NCBI RefSeq assembly: GCF_013170805.1
Contig: NZ_CP051293.1
Span: 6,392,001-6,456,000, forward strand
Reading direction: 5' to 3'
Length of the DNA stretch: 64,000 bases
Origin: Mesorhizobium sp. NZP2077
GTDB lineage: Bacteria; Pseudomonadota; Alphaproteobacteria; Rhizobiales; Rhizobiaceae
Both the position numbers and the translations under genes were made by a program. Under the pieces are notes generated by a model. The model saw nothing but the letters and a program-made list of their open reading frames with translations, searched no databases and was not told the DNA's origin. How positions within the stretch are numbered: position 1 is the first letter of the stretch; every line of letters begins with the position of its first letter. Positions 24,516 to 33,863 of the stretch are shown piece by piece.

Positions 24516-25112
24516 TTAACGGCGCGCGATCAGGAGACAGAGTTGGCGGAGGTCCCCGTCGTAGCTGCCGGAGTTGGCAAGAACATCGGCGCAGCGCTTT
24601 TTCATCCGAGCGACCTGACTGTCCGACATATCGGCCACGACGCTCGGCAAGTGGTGAACGGAAGTGCTGGGATTGGACGGATTGCTTGGGGTCGTTACAC
24701 CCCCCACGCCAACTCCAACGCCGACACCAACACCACTGGTGCCGCCAACATCGGCGCCCAAGCCAGCCGTGATGCCACCTGTGCCGCCCAGGTTGGCTCC
24801 AGCCCCGGCATTGATGCCGTTGGCGCCGCCGACCGAGGCGCCGAGCACAGCGCTGACGCCGCTAGCGCCGCCGACATTGGCGCCGGCTCCGGCATTAACG
24901 CCGCCGCTTCCACCGACCGACGCTCCTGCGCCGACCCCGACACCGCCTGATCCACCGGCCGATGCACCAACGCCAGCATTTACGCCGCCGCTTCCACCGA
25001 TGGATGCGCCAGCCCCAACGCCAATTCCGCCTGCGTTCACGGGAAGAGAGATTGCAATAACGAATGCACTGCTAGCCAGAGCCCTGGCGAAGGTCCTCAC
25101 GAAAGAATTCAT
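24516..25112 (-). CDS. secreted glycine-rich protein with seven 14-residue repeats
   Basis: A 198-residue exported protein: signal peptide (ALASSAFVIAISLPVNA), then seven successive 14-residue units on the pattern GGSGGVNAGAGASV, from about residue 40 to 137. A Ser/Pro/Asn linker follows, then a C-terminal domain (DMSDSQVARMKKRCADVLAN) with two cysteines. Glycine occurs at fixed repeat positions, suggesting a regular beta fold or collagen-like coil on the cell surface. A perfect terminator follows the gene. Similar Gly-rich proteins with this C-terminal domain occur in rhizobia; function is not known. Confidence 0.75.
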   Translation of the reverse strand: MNSFVRTFARALASSAFVIAISLPVNAGGIGVGAGASIGGSGGVNAGVGASAGGSGGVGVGAGASVGGSGGVNAGAGANVGGASGVSAVLGASVGGANGINAGAGANLGGTGGITAGLGADVGGTSGVGVGVGVGVGGVTTPSNPSNPSTSVHHLPSVVADMSDSQVARMKKRCADVLANSGSYDGDLRQLCLLIARR

Positions 25113-25300
25113 GACACTCTCCTGTTGCGTTGCTTCGACAGCCCGACATTCGGCTGTGTGCTAATAACGACAGGCAGGGCTTCGCGGGTTCTTCACGGGA
25201 GGGCTTTCCTTGAAAGAAGGCTTCCGCTTTATATCAGACCTTTCTAATATCTAATTTAAAGTTGAGATTCCCTAATCGATGATTCGAAGCGGCGGCGACC

Positions 25301-25444
25301 ATGATCTATCAAATCCGGGAGTTTTTGGCGGGGCGGCTGATAGCGGAAGATTGTGCGGAAGCACTCACATCACTCCGCGCGGCTGAACAGGCGACTGGTC
25401 GCCCTTGCAGCCCTTCGGAGTCCGCCAGCTTGGTTTTGTGCTGA
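25301..25444 (+). CDS. possible 47-residue peptide or gene 5' fragment
   Basis: The frame opens MIYQIREFLAGRLIAEDCAE and continues helically to a stop at 25444. It may be the start of the gene whose end is recognisable at 25562-25771; the reading frames differ. No motif was recognised. Confidence 0.3.
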   Translation: MIYQIREFLAGRLIAEDCAEALTSLRAAEQATGRPCSPSESASLVLC

Positions 25445-25561
25445 CACAGCATCAGGATCAGGGTGCAGCCTTTCAGGGCCAGGAAACGCGTTCCTTGCCG
25501 TCTGGGGTGCAAGGCTCGGCAAGGCCAGCTTTAGCTCAGAGATCGAACATCGGATGTTGGA

Positions 25562-25771
25562 GGGCGAAAAGGCTGGCGGCAGCTGAGCTATCGGCGCGTC
25601 ACTGCGAAATGGACGAGGTACTCGGGGATCAAGGATGGCGAAATCCGTTACGTCCGCGCCATTAACGTCTGCAACGACCGCGCCGCACTTTTCACAATCA
25701 ATTACAGTAGATGGCCATACGATTCGATTGTTGTGTGTATGGTGCGGCCGTTGAAGGCGGACGTCACCTAG
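25562..25771 (+). pseudogene. 3' fragment of an unknown gene ending at an IS701 target
   Basis: The frame reads YRRVTAKWTRYSGIKDGEIR, then YVRAINVCNDRAALFTINYS and ends RPLKADVT followed by TAG. It has the regular composition of a true coding segment, but no start is present. Its stop codon lies in the CTAG that borders the truncated IS701 copy, so the gene may have continued differently before insertion. Family unknown. Confidence 0.4.
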
Positions 25772-26077
25772 CACTACTTTGGCAGATTGTTAGCGGAGAG
25801 GGCTCTGCGGCAGTGGGGACAACGGATTGGGGGCGGCTGCGCTAGCGCGGTGAGGATGGCTTGCCTGACGGCGGGTAGGCTCGGTTGGGGCGGCGGGCCA
25901 ACGATTCTTTTTTCCCCCTCCCGCTTGTTTGAGGCGGCGAGATTGCAGGAAGGCGTAGGCGATCATCGTCATCAGCGCGTGCCGGTGCAGGCCGGTCCAT
26001 GAGCGCCCTTCGAAGTGGTCGAGGCCAAGTTCCTCCTTGAGCTGCTGATGCGCCTGTTCGCAGACCCAGCGCGCCTT
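25772..26077 (-). mobile_element. truncated IS701-family element (transposase 3' end)
   Basis: The 306 bases appear identical to the start of the two complete copies at 53230 and 54666, including the terminal CACTACTTTGGCA and the flanking CTAG. The homology stops at 26077, inside the transposase coding region, where an IS630-type element begins. The remainder of the element is not found on the far side, so it was lost by deletion rather than simply interrupted. Confidence 0.9.
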
Positions 26078-26085
26078 ACCAAGAG

Positions 26086-27155
26086 TCATGGGGTTTGACC
26101 GACATGGGCCCATTGGCGCATCCCGATTGATGTGATGGTCTCGGAATCTGCGAGGAGTTTCTGCCAGGCGTCGCAGGCCGCATCGATGATATCGTCATAG
26201 CTGTCGAAGACACGGTTGGAGAGCCAGTTCTGGCGCATATACTGCCAGACGTTCTCGACCGGGTTCAGCTCCGGCGCGCGCGACGGCAGGAAGATCGGGG
26301 TGATGTTGTCCGGTATGCTGAGGTTTGCGGTGGTGTGCCATCCGGCGCGATCCATGACGAGTACGGCATGGGCGCCCTTTTCGACATGGCGGCTGATCTC
26401 GTTGATATGGAGTTGCATGGCCTCGGTATCGGCAAACGGCAGTGCGAGAGCCGCCCCGGTACCACGTGCTGGGCAGATGGCGCCGAACAGGTAGGCGCTC
26501 TTGTAGCGCTGGTCGGCCGGCTGTCGCGGCCGCGTGCCGCGTCTGGCCCACTGCCGTACAATCCCGTTCTTCTGGCCGATCCTTGCTTCGTCCTGGAACC
26601 AGATCTCCACCTTCGTGCGCGGCGGCAAGTCGCAAAGATGCGCCTTCAGCGTGCGAGGCCAGTTTTTTTGAATTCCTCGATGATATGGGCATCCTGCGCC
26701 GGATGACGCGGTCGCACACTCATGTGGGAGAAGCCGAGCTTGTGCAGCAGCTTCCCGACATAGCGCGCGTCATAATCAATGCCGAAGCGGTCCTTGATGG
26801 CTTTCTTCAGGTCGATCCGCCGCCAGCGAACGACGCCATCGACGGCACGATCCGGGCCCTTCTCCACAAACGCGGCCAGTTCGGCCTGCTGCTCATGCGA
26901 CAGCCGGGACGCTGGTCCCGGCGCCCATTGGTCCACAAGACCATCGGGGCCGGCCGTGTTGAACCGATGCACCCAGTCGCGTAGCGTCTGGCGATCCATC
27001 CCGCCGATCCGGGCCGCATCGGCCCGGCTCATGCCGTCCAGAACCGCTGCGATCGACAACAGCCGGCTGCTCTGGCGCACATCCTTTGAGTTCCGGGCAA
27101 GACGGCGAAGCTCCCCCGCCGAAAAGTTCGTCCGCAACTTCACCGCTGATCCCAT
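26086..27155 (-). mobile_element. IS630-family element with -1 frameshift transposase
   Basis: Two overlapping frames make one transposase. The first (27155 to about 26646) carries the helix-turn-helix part (MDRQTLRDWVHRFNTAG). The second (to 26086) holds the DDE catalytic residues in WFQDEARIG, LVMDRAGWHT and APELNPVENVW. They meet at a run of seven A residues near 26660 on the minus strand; slipping back one base joins ...EEFKK to NWPRTLKAHL. This is the usual expression mode in IS630 elements. Terminal inverted repeats were not located with confidence, so the true ends may lie somewhat outside. Confidence 0.82.
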
Positions 27156-27493
27156 CGCCGAATCTCCTTCGGCAATAGGGAATCACGGCGCGCAAATCGG
27201 CCAAAATCACAAAAGAGTCAGCAGCCAAGACCGTTGGTATAAGTGGTGCGGTGTACGAGGCGGAGTTCCTTCGAAAGCATCCGGGCGGACCGCGCGGCCG
27301 TATTCGAGGACTTGCTGCCACAAGTTCGGTAGTTGGGTCGCAACTCGACGCACATCCCCCGCACGGCAAAGCTATCAGCCCAGCCAGCTCCCATAAGCAT
27401 ATTTGATCACGTCAATCGAGATTCGCAGCGTGCCTGTACCGCGGATGGGCTGCCCCGCGCTCAATCTGCGAGCGATCAGGCCATTAAGGACAT
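27156..27493. other. intergenic stretch after IS630
   Basis: About 340 bases without a convincing gene. It probably contains the right end of the IS630 element (near 27160-27210) and flanking decayed sequence. No IS701 remainder is present. Confidence 0.4.
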
Positions 27494-29329
27494 TCAGTTT
27501 AATCGCGAAAACGGAAACCGCGGCTCCGTCCGTTCGCCGACGGTCTGCCCAAAACGCACAAGAAGTCCGGTTGCGATCTGGCGCGACACTGCTTGCGAGA
27601 ACAGATATCCCTGACCAAGCGCGCAGCCAATGTCCAAGAGCATTCCCGCCTGAAGCTCGCTTTCGATCCCTTCGGCAACGACCCGGATGTCGAGCTTGCG
27701 CGCGATATCAACCAAGCCCTCGACGATCGCAAGGCTCGGGTCTCCTTGTCCAAGACGGTCGATGAAGGACTTGTCGACCTTGATGACGTCGACAGGCATC
27801 GTAAGCAGATGCGTGAGCGAGGCGAAGCCCGTTCCAAAATCGTCGAGCGCCACGCGCAGGCCATAGGCCCGCAGCGCCTTGATCTCTCGAGCCACGATGG
27901 GATCGCGCTGACCAAGATAAACCGACTCCGTGACCTCCAGAATGATATGCTTCAACGGAACGTTCTCTCGGCCGAACGCGGCTTCGAGACGCCCGTAGAG
28001 GGTCCCGCTGTGAAAATCAGCTGAAGAAATATTGATGCCGATATGCTGCAGCGGGATGCCCTGATCCAGCCACGAGCGCGCGTCAGCAGCGACGATCGCC
28101 ATCATCCGTTCCGTAAGCTGGGAGGCGACGCTGACATCGGAGGTCGCCTGGTGAAAAGCGGCGGCCGGAACAATCTCCCCGTCTGGCTTGCGAAGGCGGC
28201 AAAGCGCCTCCATGCCGACGATCGCACGGGTGTCAAGACGCAGGATCGGTTGATAGAACGCGTCGATCCGGCCTTCGCGCAGCGCCAAGTCGACATCCCG
28301 GGTCACTTCGATACGGGTCTTGATGGCGCTGCCGATCCCCGGCCAATACAGCACAAAGCCGCCTGCCGAAGTCTCCTTGGCGTGGTAAAGTGCAAAATCA
28401 GCATGTTGCAGAACCCTTTTGGCCTCAGCGTCATCCGCCGCCAGCACCGCCCCGCCGATGGTCGCCCGGGGCAGGATCATGTGTCCGTCGCATGACGCAG
28501 GCACGGCCAGGACGTCGAGAACATGCAGCGCCGCAGTCTCAATGGATGTGGAGGCACCCCCCTGCTGGAGGATCACAGCGAACTCGTCGCCGCCCATGCG
28601 GAACACGCGATCTGGCGCGACGCTATCGCCAAGACGGGCTGCTACGACCTGCAGTAAGGCATCGCCGGCCGCATGGCCGAAGGTGTCATTGATGGTCTTC
28701 AGATTGTCAAGGTCGACCAGCAGCAACGCCCAGGCACCTGGCTGTGCACAGGACAACCGCTCCATGGCTATGTCCAAACTGGCCCGGTTGGGCAAACTGG
28801 TGAGCGCATCGATATAGGCCCCCCGCTCCCGCTCGACGACCCTTTGGTGTCTCTCCAACGCTATTGCACAGAGAAAAGTACACGAGGCAACGACCTCCTC
28901 TTCGCGCGGGGTGGGTCCCCGCGTTTCGGGAAAGTACAGCGCAAATGTACCGAGCACCCTGCCGGCCGTATCGCAAATCGGGCTTGACCAGCAGGCTCTG
29001 AGCCCTAAAGCTAGGACTGGCTCCCGGAATCCGGCCCAGCGCGGATCGGTGGCAATATCGACCGTGGCGACGGCTCGCACGAGATAGGCCGAACTACCGC
29101 ACGAACCGACCAGCGGCCCTGTCATCAGCCCCTCAAGCTGGGCCGAAAACTCGGCGAGCAGAACTGAACCCGCGACCGGATGCAGCAGCCCGCTGCGGTC
29201 CACACTTAGGACCGAGCAACAGATTCCGCCCAGCACTCTCTCGATCTGGTCACAAAGGCGGGCGGTTGTCGCTTCAAGGCTCTCGCCCCTGGCGATCATT
29301 TCAAGGATCGTATTCTGAAGATGAAGCAC
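27494..29329 (-). CDS. GAF-GGDEF-EAL cyclic-di-GMP signalling protein
   Basis: A 611-residue soluble protein with a GTG start (VLHLQNTILEM). A GAF domain occupies about residues 15-165, GGDEF about 170-335 and EAL about 350-600. The cyclase signature RMGGDEFAV is intact, as are EAL motifs MEALCR, NISSADF, LEVTES, DDFGTGFASL and VDKSF. Both diguanylate cyclase and phosphodiesterase activities are therefore possible. The GAF ligand is unknown. It is flanked by IS remnants on both sides and has no obvious operon partner. Confidence 0.9.
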   Translation of the reverse strand: MLHLQNTILEMIARGESLEATTARLCDQIERVLGGICCSVLSVDRSGLLHPVAGSVLLAEFSAQLEGLMTGPLVGSCGSSAYLVRAVATVDIATDPRWAGFREPVLALGLRACWSSPICDTAGRVLGTFALYFPETRGPTPREEEVVASCTFLCAIALERHQRVVERERGAYIDALTSLPNRASLDIAMERLSCAQPGAWALLLVDLDNLKTINDTFGHAAGDALLQVVAARLGDSVAPDRVFRMGGDEFAVILQQGGASTSIETAALHVLDVLAVPASCDGHMILPRATIGGAVLAADDAEAKRVLQHADFALYHAKETSAGGFVLYWPGIGSAIKTRIEVTRDVDLALREGRIDAFYQPILRLDTRAIVGMEALCRLRKPDGEIVPAAAFHQATSDVSVASQLTERMMAIVAADARSWLDQGIPLQHIGINISSADFHSGTLYGRLEAAFGRENVPLKHIILEVTESVYLGQRDPIVAREIKALRAYGLRVALDDFGTGFASLTHLLTMPVDVIKVDKSFIDRLGQGDPSLAIVEGLVDIARKLDIRVVAEGIESELQAGMLLDIGCALGQGYLFSQAVSRQIATGLLVRFGQTVGERTEPRFPFSRLN

Positions 29330-29517
29330 GCCGCGCTCCGCAGGTATTTGAGACCCGGTGGACTGCCCGAGGCGTAATCAATCTACGTCTGGTCTAGTAT
29401 ACAATCTAACAATGCCGGCGAGGACTTTTTAATTTTATCAGACCGCGCTTCGGTCCCTAACGGCCTTGTCTCGTCGTCATTGGATACTGCTGTCACCAAA
29501 AACCCTTAAGTGGCAGA

Positions 29518-30590
29518 ACGTTCCTCAGCTGAGCTACAGCCGTGCCTTCATTGTTCGGGCTTACCTGCTGCAGACGCACGAGATGCTGTTTGACGCGCAC
29601 AATCACGCTTTCCGTGTGTTTGGCGGCATTCCCCGGCGCGGCATCTACGACAACATGAAGACGGCGGTCGACAGGGTCGGACGAAGCAAGGAGCGCGACG
29701 TCAATGTCCGCTTCATGGCAATGGCCAGCCACTATCTGTTCGAACCCGAGTTCTGCAATCCCGCATCGGGTTGGGAGAAAGGACAAGTCGAGAAGAATGT
29801 TCAGGACGCACGTCACCGGCTTTGGCAGCCCATTCCACGCTTTCCCTCGCTGGATGCCCTGAACGACTGGCTTGAGCAGCGTTGCAGGGTGTTGTGGCAG
29901 CAGACGCCACATGGGCGAATGAGGGGGACCATCAATGACGTCTGGACCGAAGAAGTCCAGTCTCTGATGCCGACATCACGGTCCTTCGATGGGTTTGTCG
30001 AATACACCAAGCGGGTGTCTCCGACCTGCCTTATACATCTGGAGCGCAACCGCTACAGCGTGCCGGCGTCCTTTGCCAACCGGCCCGTGAGCCTGCGGGT
30101 CTATCCAGATCGTGTCGTGGTTGCCGCGGAAGGTTTGATCATCTGTGAGCATCGCCGCATCATCGATCGCTCACATGATCGGCCAGGACAGACGGTCTAT
30201 GACTGGCGGCACTATCTGGCTGTTGTTCAGCGCAAACCAGGCGCCCTTCGCAACGGAGCACCTTTTGCCGAACTTCCCGATGCATTCAGATCTTTGCAGC
30301 AGCATTTGCTCAAGAAGCCCGGCGGCGATCGCGAGATGGTCGACATCCTGGCACTTGTCCTTCAGCACGACGAGCAGGCGGTGCTCTCCGCCGTGGAGAT
30401 GGCATTGCAGGGCGGTGTTCCCACCAAGACCCATGTGCTGAATCTGCTTCATCGCCTGGTCGATGGCAAATCCCTCACACCCCCCACCATCGACGCTCCT
30501 CAGGCTTTGACGCTTACCAACGAGCCGAAGGCCAATGTCGAACGCTACGATGCTTTGAGAAAGGCCTTGGAGGTGCGCCATGCGTCATAA
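29518..30590 (+). pseudogene. istA: IS21-family transposase IstA, N-terminally truncated
   Basis: The frame encodes the C-terminal two thirds of IstA: the end of the DDE core (HEMLFDAHNHAFRVFGGIPR, then GIYDNMKTAVD and the catalytic glutamate near GWEKGQVEKNV) and the C-terminal Mu-like barrel domain (LERNRYSVPASFANRPVSLR). A full IstA has about 500 residues; the helix-turn-helix and first catalytic aspartate are missing. Sequence before about 29518 is unrelated. It overlaps istB by 11 bases, as in intact IS21 elements. Confidence 0.85.
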
Positions 30591-31392
30591 TCCTGCCAGT
30601 GGCGCAATCGTCATCATGCTCAGGAGCCTGAAGATGCACGGTATGGCGCAAGCTGTAGGCGAACTCACCGAACAGGGAGCGCCGGCGTTTGAAGCCGCCA
30701 TTCCCATCCTGTCGCAACTGCTGAAGGCCGAGACGGCAGAACGCGAGGTCAGGTCGACAGCCTATCAGCTCAAGATAGCTCGCTTTCCAGCCTATCGTGA
30801 TCTCAACGGCTTTGACTTCGCCAGCAGCGAGGTAAACGAGGCACTGGTGCGGCAACTTCATCGTTGCGAGTTCGTCGACGAAGCCAACAACATCGTGCTC
30901 GTCGGCGGCCCTGGAACAGGCAAAACCCATATTGCGACCGCTCTCGGCGTGCAGGCCATCGAGCATCATCACAAACGGGTTCGCTTCTTCTCGACTGTCG
31001 AGTTGGTCAATGCGCTGGAACAGGAGAAGGCACAGGGAAGGTCCGGCCAGATCGCCAATCGCCTCGTCCATTCTGATCTCGTCGTCCTGGACGAACTTGG
31101 CTATCTGCCGTTCAGTGCATCAGGTGGAGCATTGCTCTTCCATCTGCTGAGCAAGCTATACGAACGCACAAGCGTCATTATCACCACCAACCTCAGCTTC
31201 AGCGAATGGGCCAGCGTCTTCGGCGATGCCAAGATGACAACCGCGCTACTCGACCGGCTGACCCATCATTGCCACATCCTGGAAACCGGAAACGATAGCT
31301 TCCGATTCAAAAACAGCTCCGCACACGAGCCCAAAAAAGCGAAGGAGAAAGCCAGAACCTTGACCGTAAACCCCGAACCGAAACATACATGA
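30580..31392 (+). CDS. istB: IS21-family helper ATPase IstB
   Basis: A 270-residue DnaC/IstB-type AAA+ ATPase. Walker A is [12 protein letters not shown] near residue 110, Walker B is [13 protein letters not shown] near residue 170, and the sensor region [17 protein letters not shown] follows. It appears full length, but its transposase partner is truncated, so the element should be immobile by itself. Two copies of a terminal repeat follow at the right end. Confidence 0.9.
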   Translation: MRHNPASGAIVIMLRSLKMHGMAQAVGELTEQGAPAFEAAIPILSQLLKAETAEREVRSTAYQLKIARFPAYRDLNGFDFASSEVNEALVRQLHRCEFVDEANNIVLVGGPGTGKTHIATALGVQAIEHHHKRVRFFSTVELVNALEQEKAQGRSGQIANRLVHSDLVVLDELGYLPFSASGGALLFHLLSKLYERTSVIITTNLSFSEWASVFGDAKMTTALLDRLTHHCHILETGNDSFRFKNSSAHEPKKAKEKARTLTVNPEPKHT

Positions 31393-31397
31393 CAGGC

Positions 31398-31442
31398 GGG
31401 TCACTTCTCGGTGGAAATGCCGGGTCACTTCTCAGTGGAAAT
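31398..31442. repeat. IS21 right-end terminal repeats
   Basis: The word GGGTCACTTCTC(G/A)GTGGAAAT occurs twice in tandem, at 31398-31418 and 31422-31442. Multiple end repeats bound by IstA are characteristic of IS21 elements. This marks the right border of the remnant; no matching left end was found. Confidence 0.75.
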
Positions 31443-31670
31443 CAACACCCAGCCTTCTGGAGAACTGGATCGACGAAGGCGAGAAGCGCGTGTTCTGTTC
31501 GAAACGTTGCGCACTGACGGATAAACCGCAACGGAGTCATTGAGAGGCGGCCGATCTTACCGCTCAAGCCGCTTTGAGGGTATGCATCTCTTGCTGAGCT
31601 AAAGCGGATTCGGCTACGATGCAAATCGCAAGGGCGCCGCCAAACTTGGGCAGCCTTCGGGTTGGCGTAA

Positions 31671-32582
31671 ATGCGTTTTGCCGGAATTCACGCCATGCAC
31701 GTAATGCGTCACGACTCCGAAAGGTACACGGGCCGGGTTCTTATATCCTCTGCGGACAGGCGCTGGCGGGGATTGATGGCAGAGTTGCGGTCTCACTCAC
31801 CCGGAGAAATACCGCCCTATATTGCTGCCTTCACACAAGTTTCGATTCTGATCCGAGGCCCATCCATCGTAACGCGCAAATCCGGAGACATCCGGCAGCA
31901 CATCGAAGGCGTTCCGGGGACGATCGGGTTGTCTCCTATGGGTGTACACGAGGATTTCACCCACGTCTCCAGGCCCATCGATGAGATGCTGCATATCTAC
32001 CTATCGTCCACCGTGTTCGTGGCCCTCGCCAAACACACTTCAAGGGATTTTCATCCATCGGCAGTGAGAAATCATGCAGGCTTTGAGGATCCACTTATCG
32101 CCAACATCGCTGAGGCAATCCTCGCCGAATTGCAGTTCGAAACATCTTGTGGCGACCTTCTGGTTGAGACGCTGGCTGACCTTCTCGCAATCCGGCTACT
32201 CAACAATTATTCGATTTCAGCCGTCAATCCTTTCAGAAGCTCGCGTGCATCAAAAGGTCTAGACGCACGGCGCATGCAACGCACTATCGACTATATTCAT
32301 GCAAATCTGACCAAAGAGATCACGGTAGAGGAACTCGCCGCCGCGGCGTCCTTGAGCCGGTTCCATTTTTCGCGCATGTTCAAAATCGCAACAGGGCAAT
32401 CGCCTAGCCGCTTCATAGGCCGGTTGCGGCTTGAGCTCTCAAAATCGCTTTTGATCGCAGGGCACTCGATTGCCGACGTAGCCAACGACTGTGGGTTTTC
32501 CTCAGAGTCGAATTTTGTCCGTTCATTCCGGCGGTCGACGGGCATCACGCCGGGCCAATATCGCAATCGCGCCCGTAACTGA
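31671..32582 (+). CDS. AraC-family transcriptional regulator
   Basis: A 303-residue regulator with a poorly conserved N-terminal sensing domain and a C-terminal double helix-turn-helix. The latter reads TIDYIHANLTKEITVEELAA, AASLSRFHFSRMFKIATGQS and IADVANDCGFSSESNFVRSF, close to the AraC consensus. The start could also be the ATG at 31695. Its target may be the alpha/beta hydrolase genes 300 bases downstream on the same strand; this is inferred from position only. The 31443-31670 gap holds no gene. Confidence 0.87.
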   Translation: MRFAGIHAMHVMRHDSERYTGRVLISSADRRWRGLMAELRSHSPGEIPPYIAAFTQVSILIRGPSIVTRKSGDIRQHIEGVPGTIGLSPMGVHEDFTHVSRPIDEMLHIYLSSTVFVALAKHTSRDFHPSAVRNHAGFEDPLIANIAEAILAELQFETSCGDLLVETLADLLAIRLLNNYSISAVNPFRSSRASKGLDARRMQRTIDYIHANLTKEITVEELAAAASLSRFHFSRMFKIATGQSPSRFIGRLRLELSKSLLIAGHSIADVANDCGFSSESNFVRSFRRSTGITPGQYRNRARN

Positions 32583-32883
32583 TACTGAGTCAGGCCCAAT
32601 TGCTCAAATCCGATCTCCTTTCTCGTCACTGCGGCGCGGGACGACGAAACCAAGGTTCCATCCCCTAATTCAGCACCCGGCGAATAAAAGACAGCACACA
32701 AAGCACATGTGCTGATGCGCACCCAATTGTATGATTTTTTGAGATGTCCAGGCGGGGTGATGCCACAGGTCGTGGCAGTGATTCCGGGGCCACGCGCCCG
32801 AGCCGCATTCCGAGGACACCTATGCGCTGAACGAGGTGGCGCTGCATGAATTGAAACAAAGCTCAACATGAAGGAGTAGTATC
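32583..32883. other. intergenic stretch before the first hydrolase gene
   Basis: About 300 bases with no gene recognised. An AAGGAG ribosome-binding site lies at its right end for the hydrolase at 32884. Confidence 0.4.
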
Positions 32884-33567
32884 ATGGCAGTCAAAACCAT
32901 CGTTCTTGTGCATGGTGCATTTGCCGATGGCTCTTGCTGGGCAAAGGTCATTCCGTTGCTTACGAGGCGTGGGCTGAAGGCAGTCGCCGTTCAAAATCCT
33001 CTTAGCTCGTTGGCCGACGATGTTAAAGCGGCTCACCGAGTCATTGAGATGCAGGACGGACCGGTTCTCCTGGCCGGCCACTCCTGGGGTGGCGCGGTCA
33101 TTACGGAAGCCGGCAACCATCCTCAGGTCAAGGGCCTTGTCTATGTCGCAGCTGGGGCGCCAGATAGCGGTCAGTCGTTCGCTGATTGGTGGAAGGACTA
33201 TACGCCCGCGCCGGGCGCGGCCGAAATCAAGCCGTATGGCGATGGCTATGTCGCATTGACCCTCGAAGGGGTTCGTAAGCACTTCGTGCAGGATCTCCCG
33301 ACGGACGAGGCCGACATCGTGTACGCGACGCAAGGCCCGCTGGCCGTCAGGTGCTTCGGCGACAAAATTACCAAGGCGGCATGGCGCTCCAAGCCAAACT
33401 GGTACATCGTCGCGTCAGAAGACCAGACCATTCCTCCAAGTGTCGAACGCGATTCTGCCAGCCGAATGGGTGCCGAGACCCGCCTGCTGAAAAGCTCGCA
33501 TGTGCCGATGCTCTCTCAACCCGATGTCGTCGCAGAATTCATCGCCAATGCGGCGGCGTCTCTTTAG
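32884..33567 (+). CDS. alpha/beta-fold hydrolase, cytoplasmic
   Basis: A 227-residue alpha/beta hydrolase with oxyanion loop VLVHGAFADGSCW, nucleophile elbow LLAGHSWGGAVIT (Ser near residue 75), acid residue probably in VASEDQTIPP and histidine in LLKSSHVPML. It has no signal peptide. The family includes salicylate esterase-like and pyrethroid-type hydrolases of broad specificity; substrate is unknown. A second, clearly homologous gene follows 300 bases downstream but carries a signal peptide. Confidence 0.87.
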   Translation: MAVKTIVLVHGAFADGSCWAKVIPLLTRRGLKAVAVQNPLSSLADDVKAAHRVIEMQDGPVLLAGHSWGGAVITEAGNHPQVKGLVYVAAGAPDSGQSFADWWKDYTPAPGAAEIKPYGDGYVALTLEGVRKHFVQDLPTDEADIVYATQGPLAVRCFGDKITKAAWRSKPNWYIVASEDQTIPPSVERDSASRMGAETRLLKSSHVPMLSQPDVVAEFIANAAASL

Positions 33568-33863
33568 ATTTGGGATAATTGGGGGTCGAAAGGCCGGTCT
33601 TCTTTGCGGCTTTGGAGACATCGGCTTCCTGATTGATCCCCGCATCAAACTTGTACTAATGACAACTTGACCGGAGAGCATCGGAACTACGTAAAAGCCG
33701 CTTTTTGCCGGGCTTTCTTCTGTACAAGAAGCAGACATTTCCGCCATGCCGGCGCATGCTGCCGAGCACTCGAAAGATCATCCGCTTAAGGATGTGGCGA
33801 TGGGTTCGCGCCGAGCACCGCGACGTGCAACATCAATATCCACGTTAACGAAGGAACGCAGCT
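33568..33863. other. gap between the two hydrolase genes
   Basis: About 295 bases without a recognised gene; it may hold a separate promoter for the second hydrolase. Confidence 0.35.

Noticed and set aside
24664..25164. Proline-rich plus-strand frame with PPTxAPxP repeats
   Set aside because: It is the complement of the Gly-rich repeat gene, which has a signal peptide, ribosome-binding context and its own terminator.
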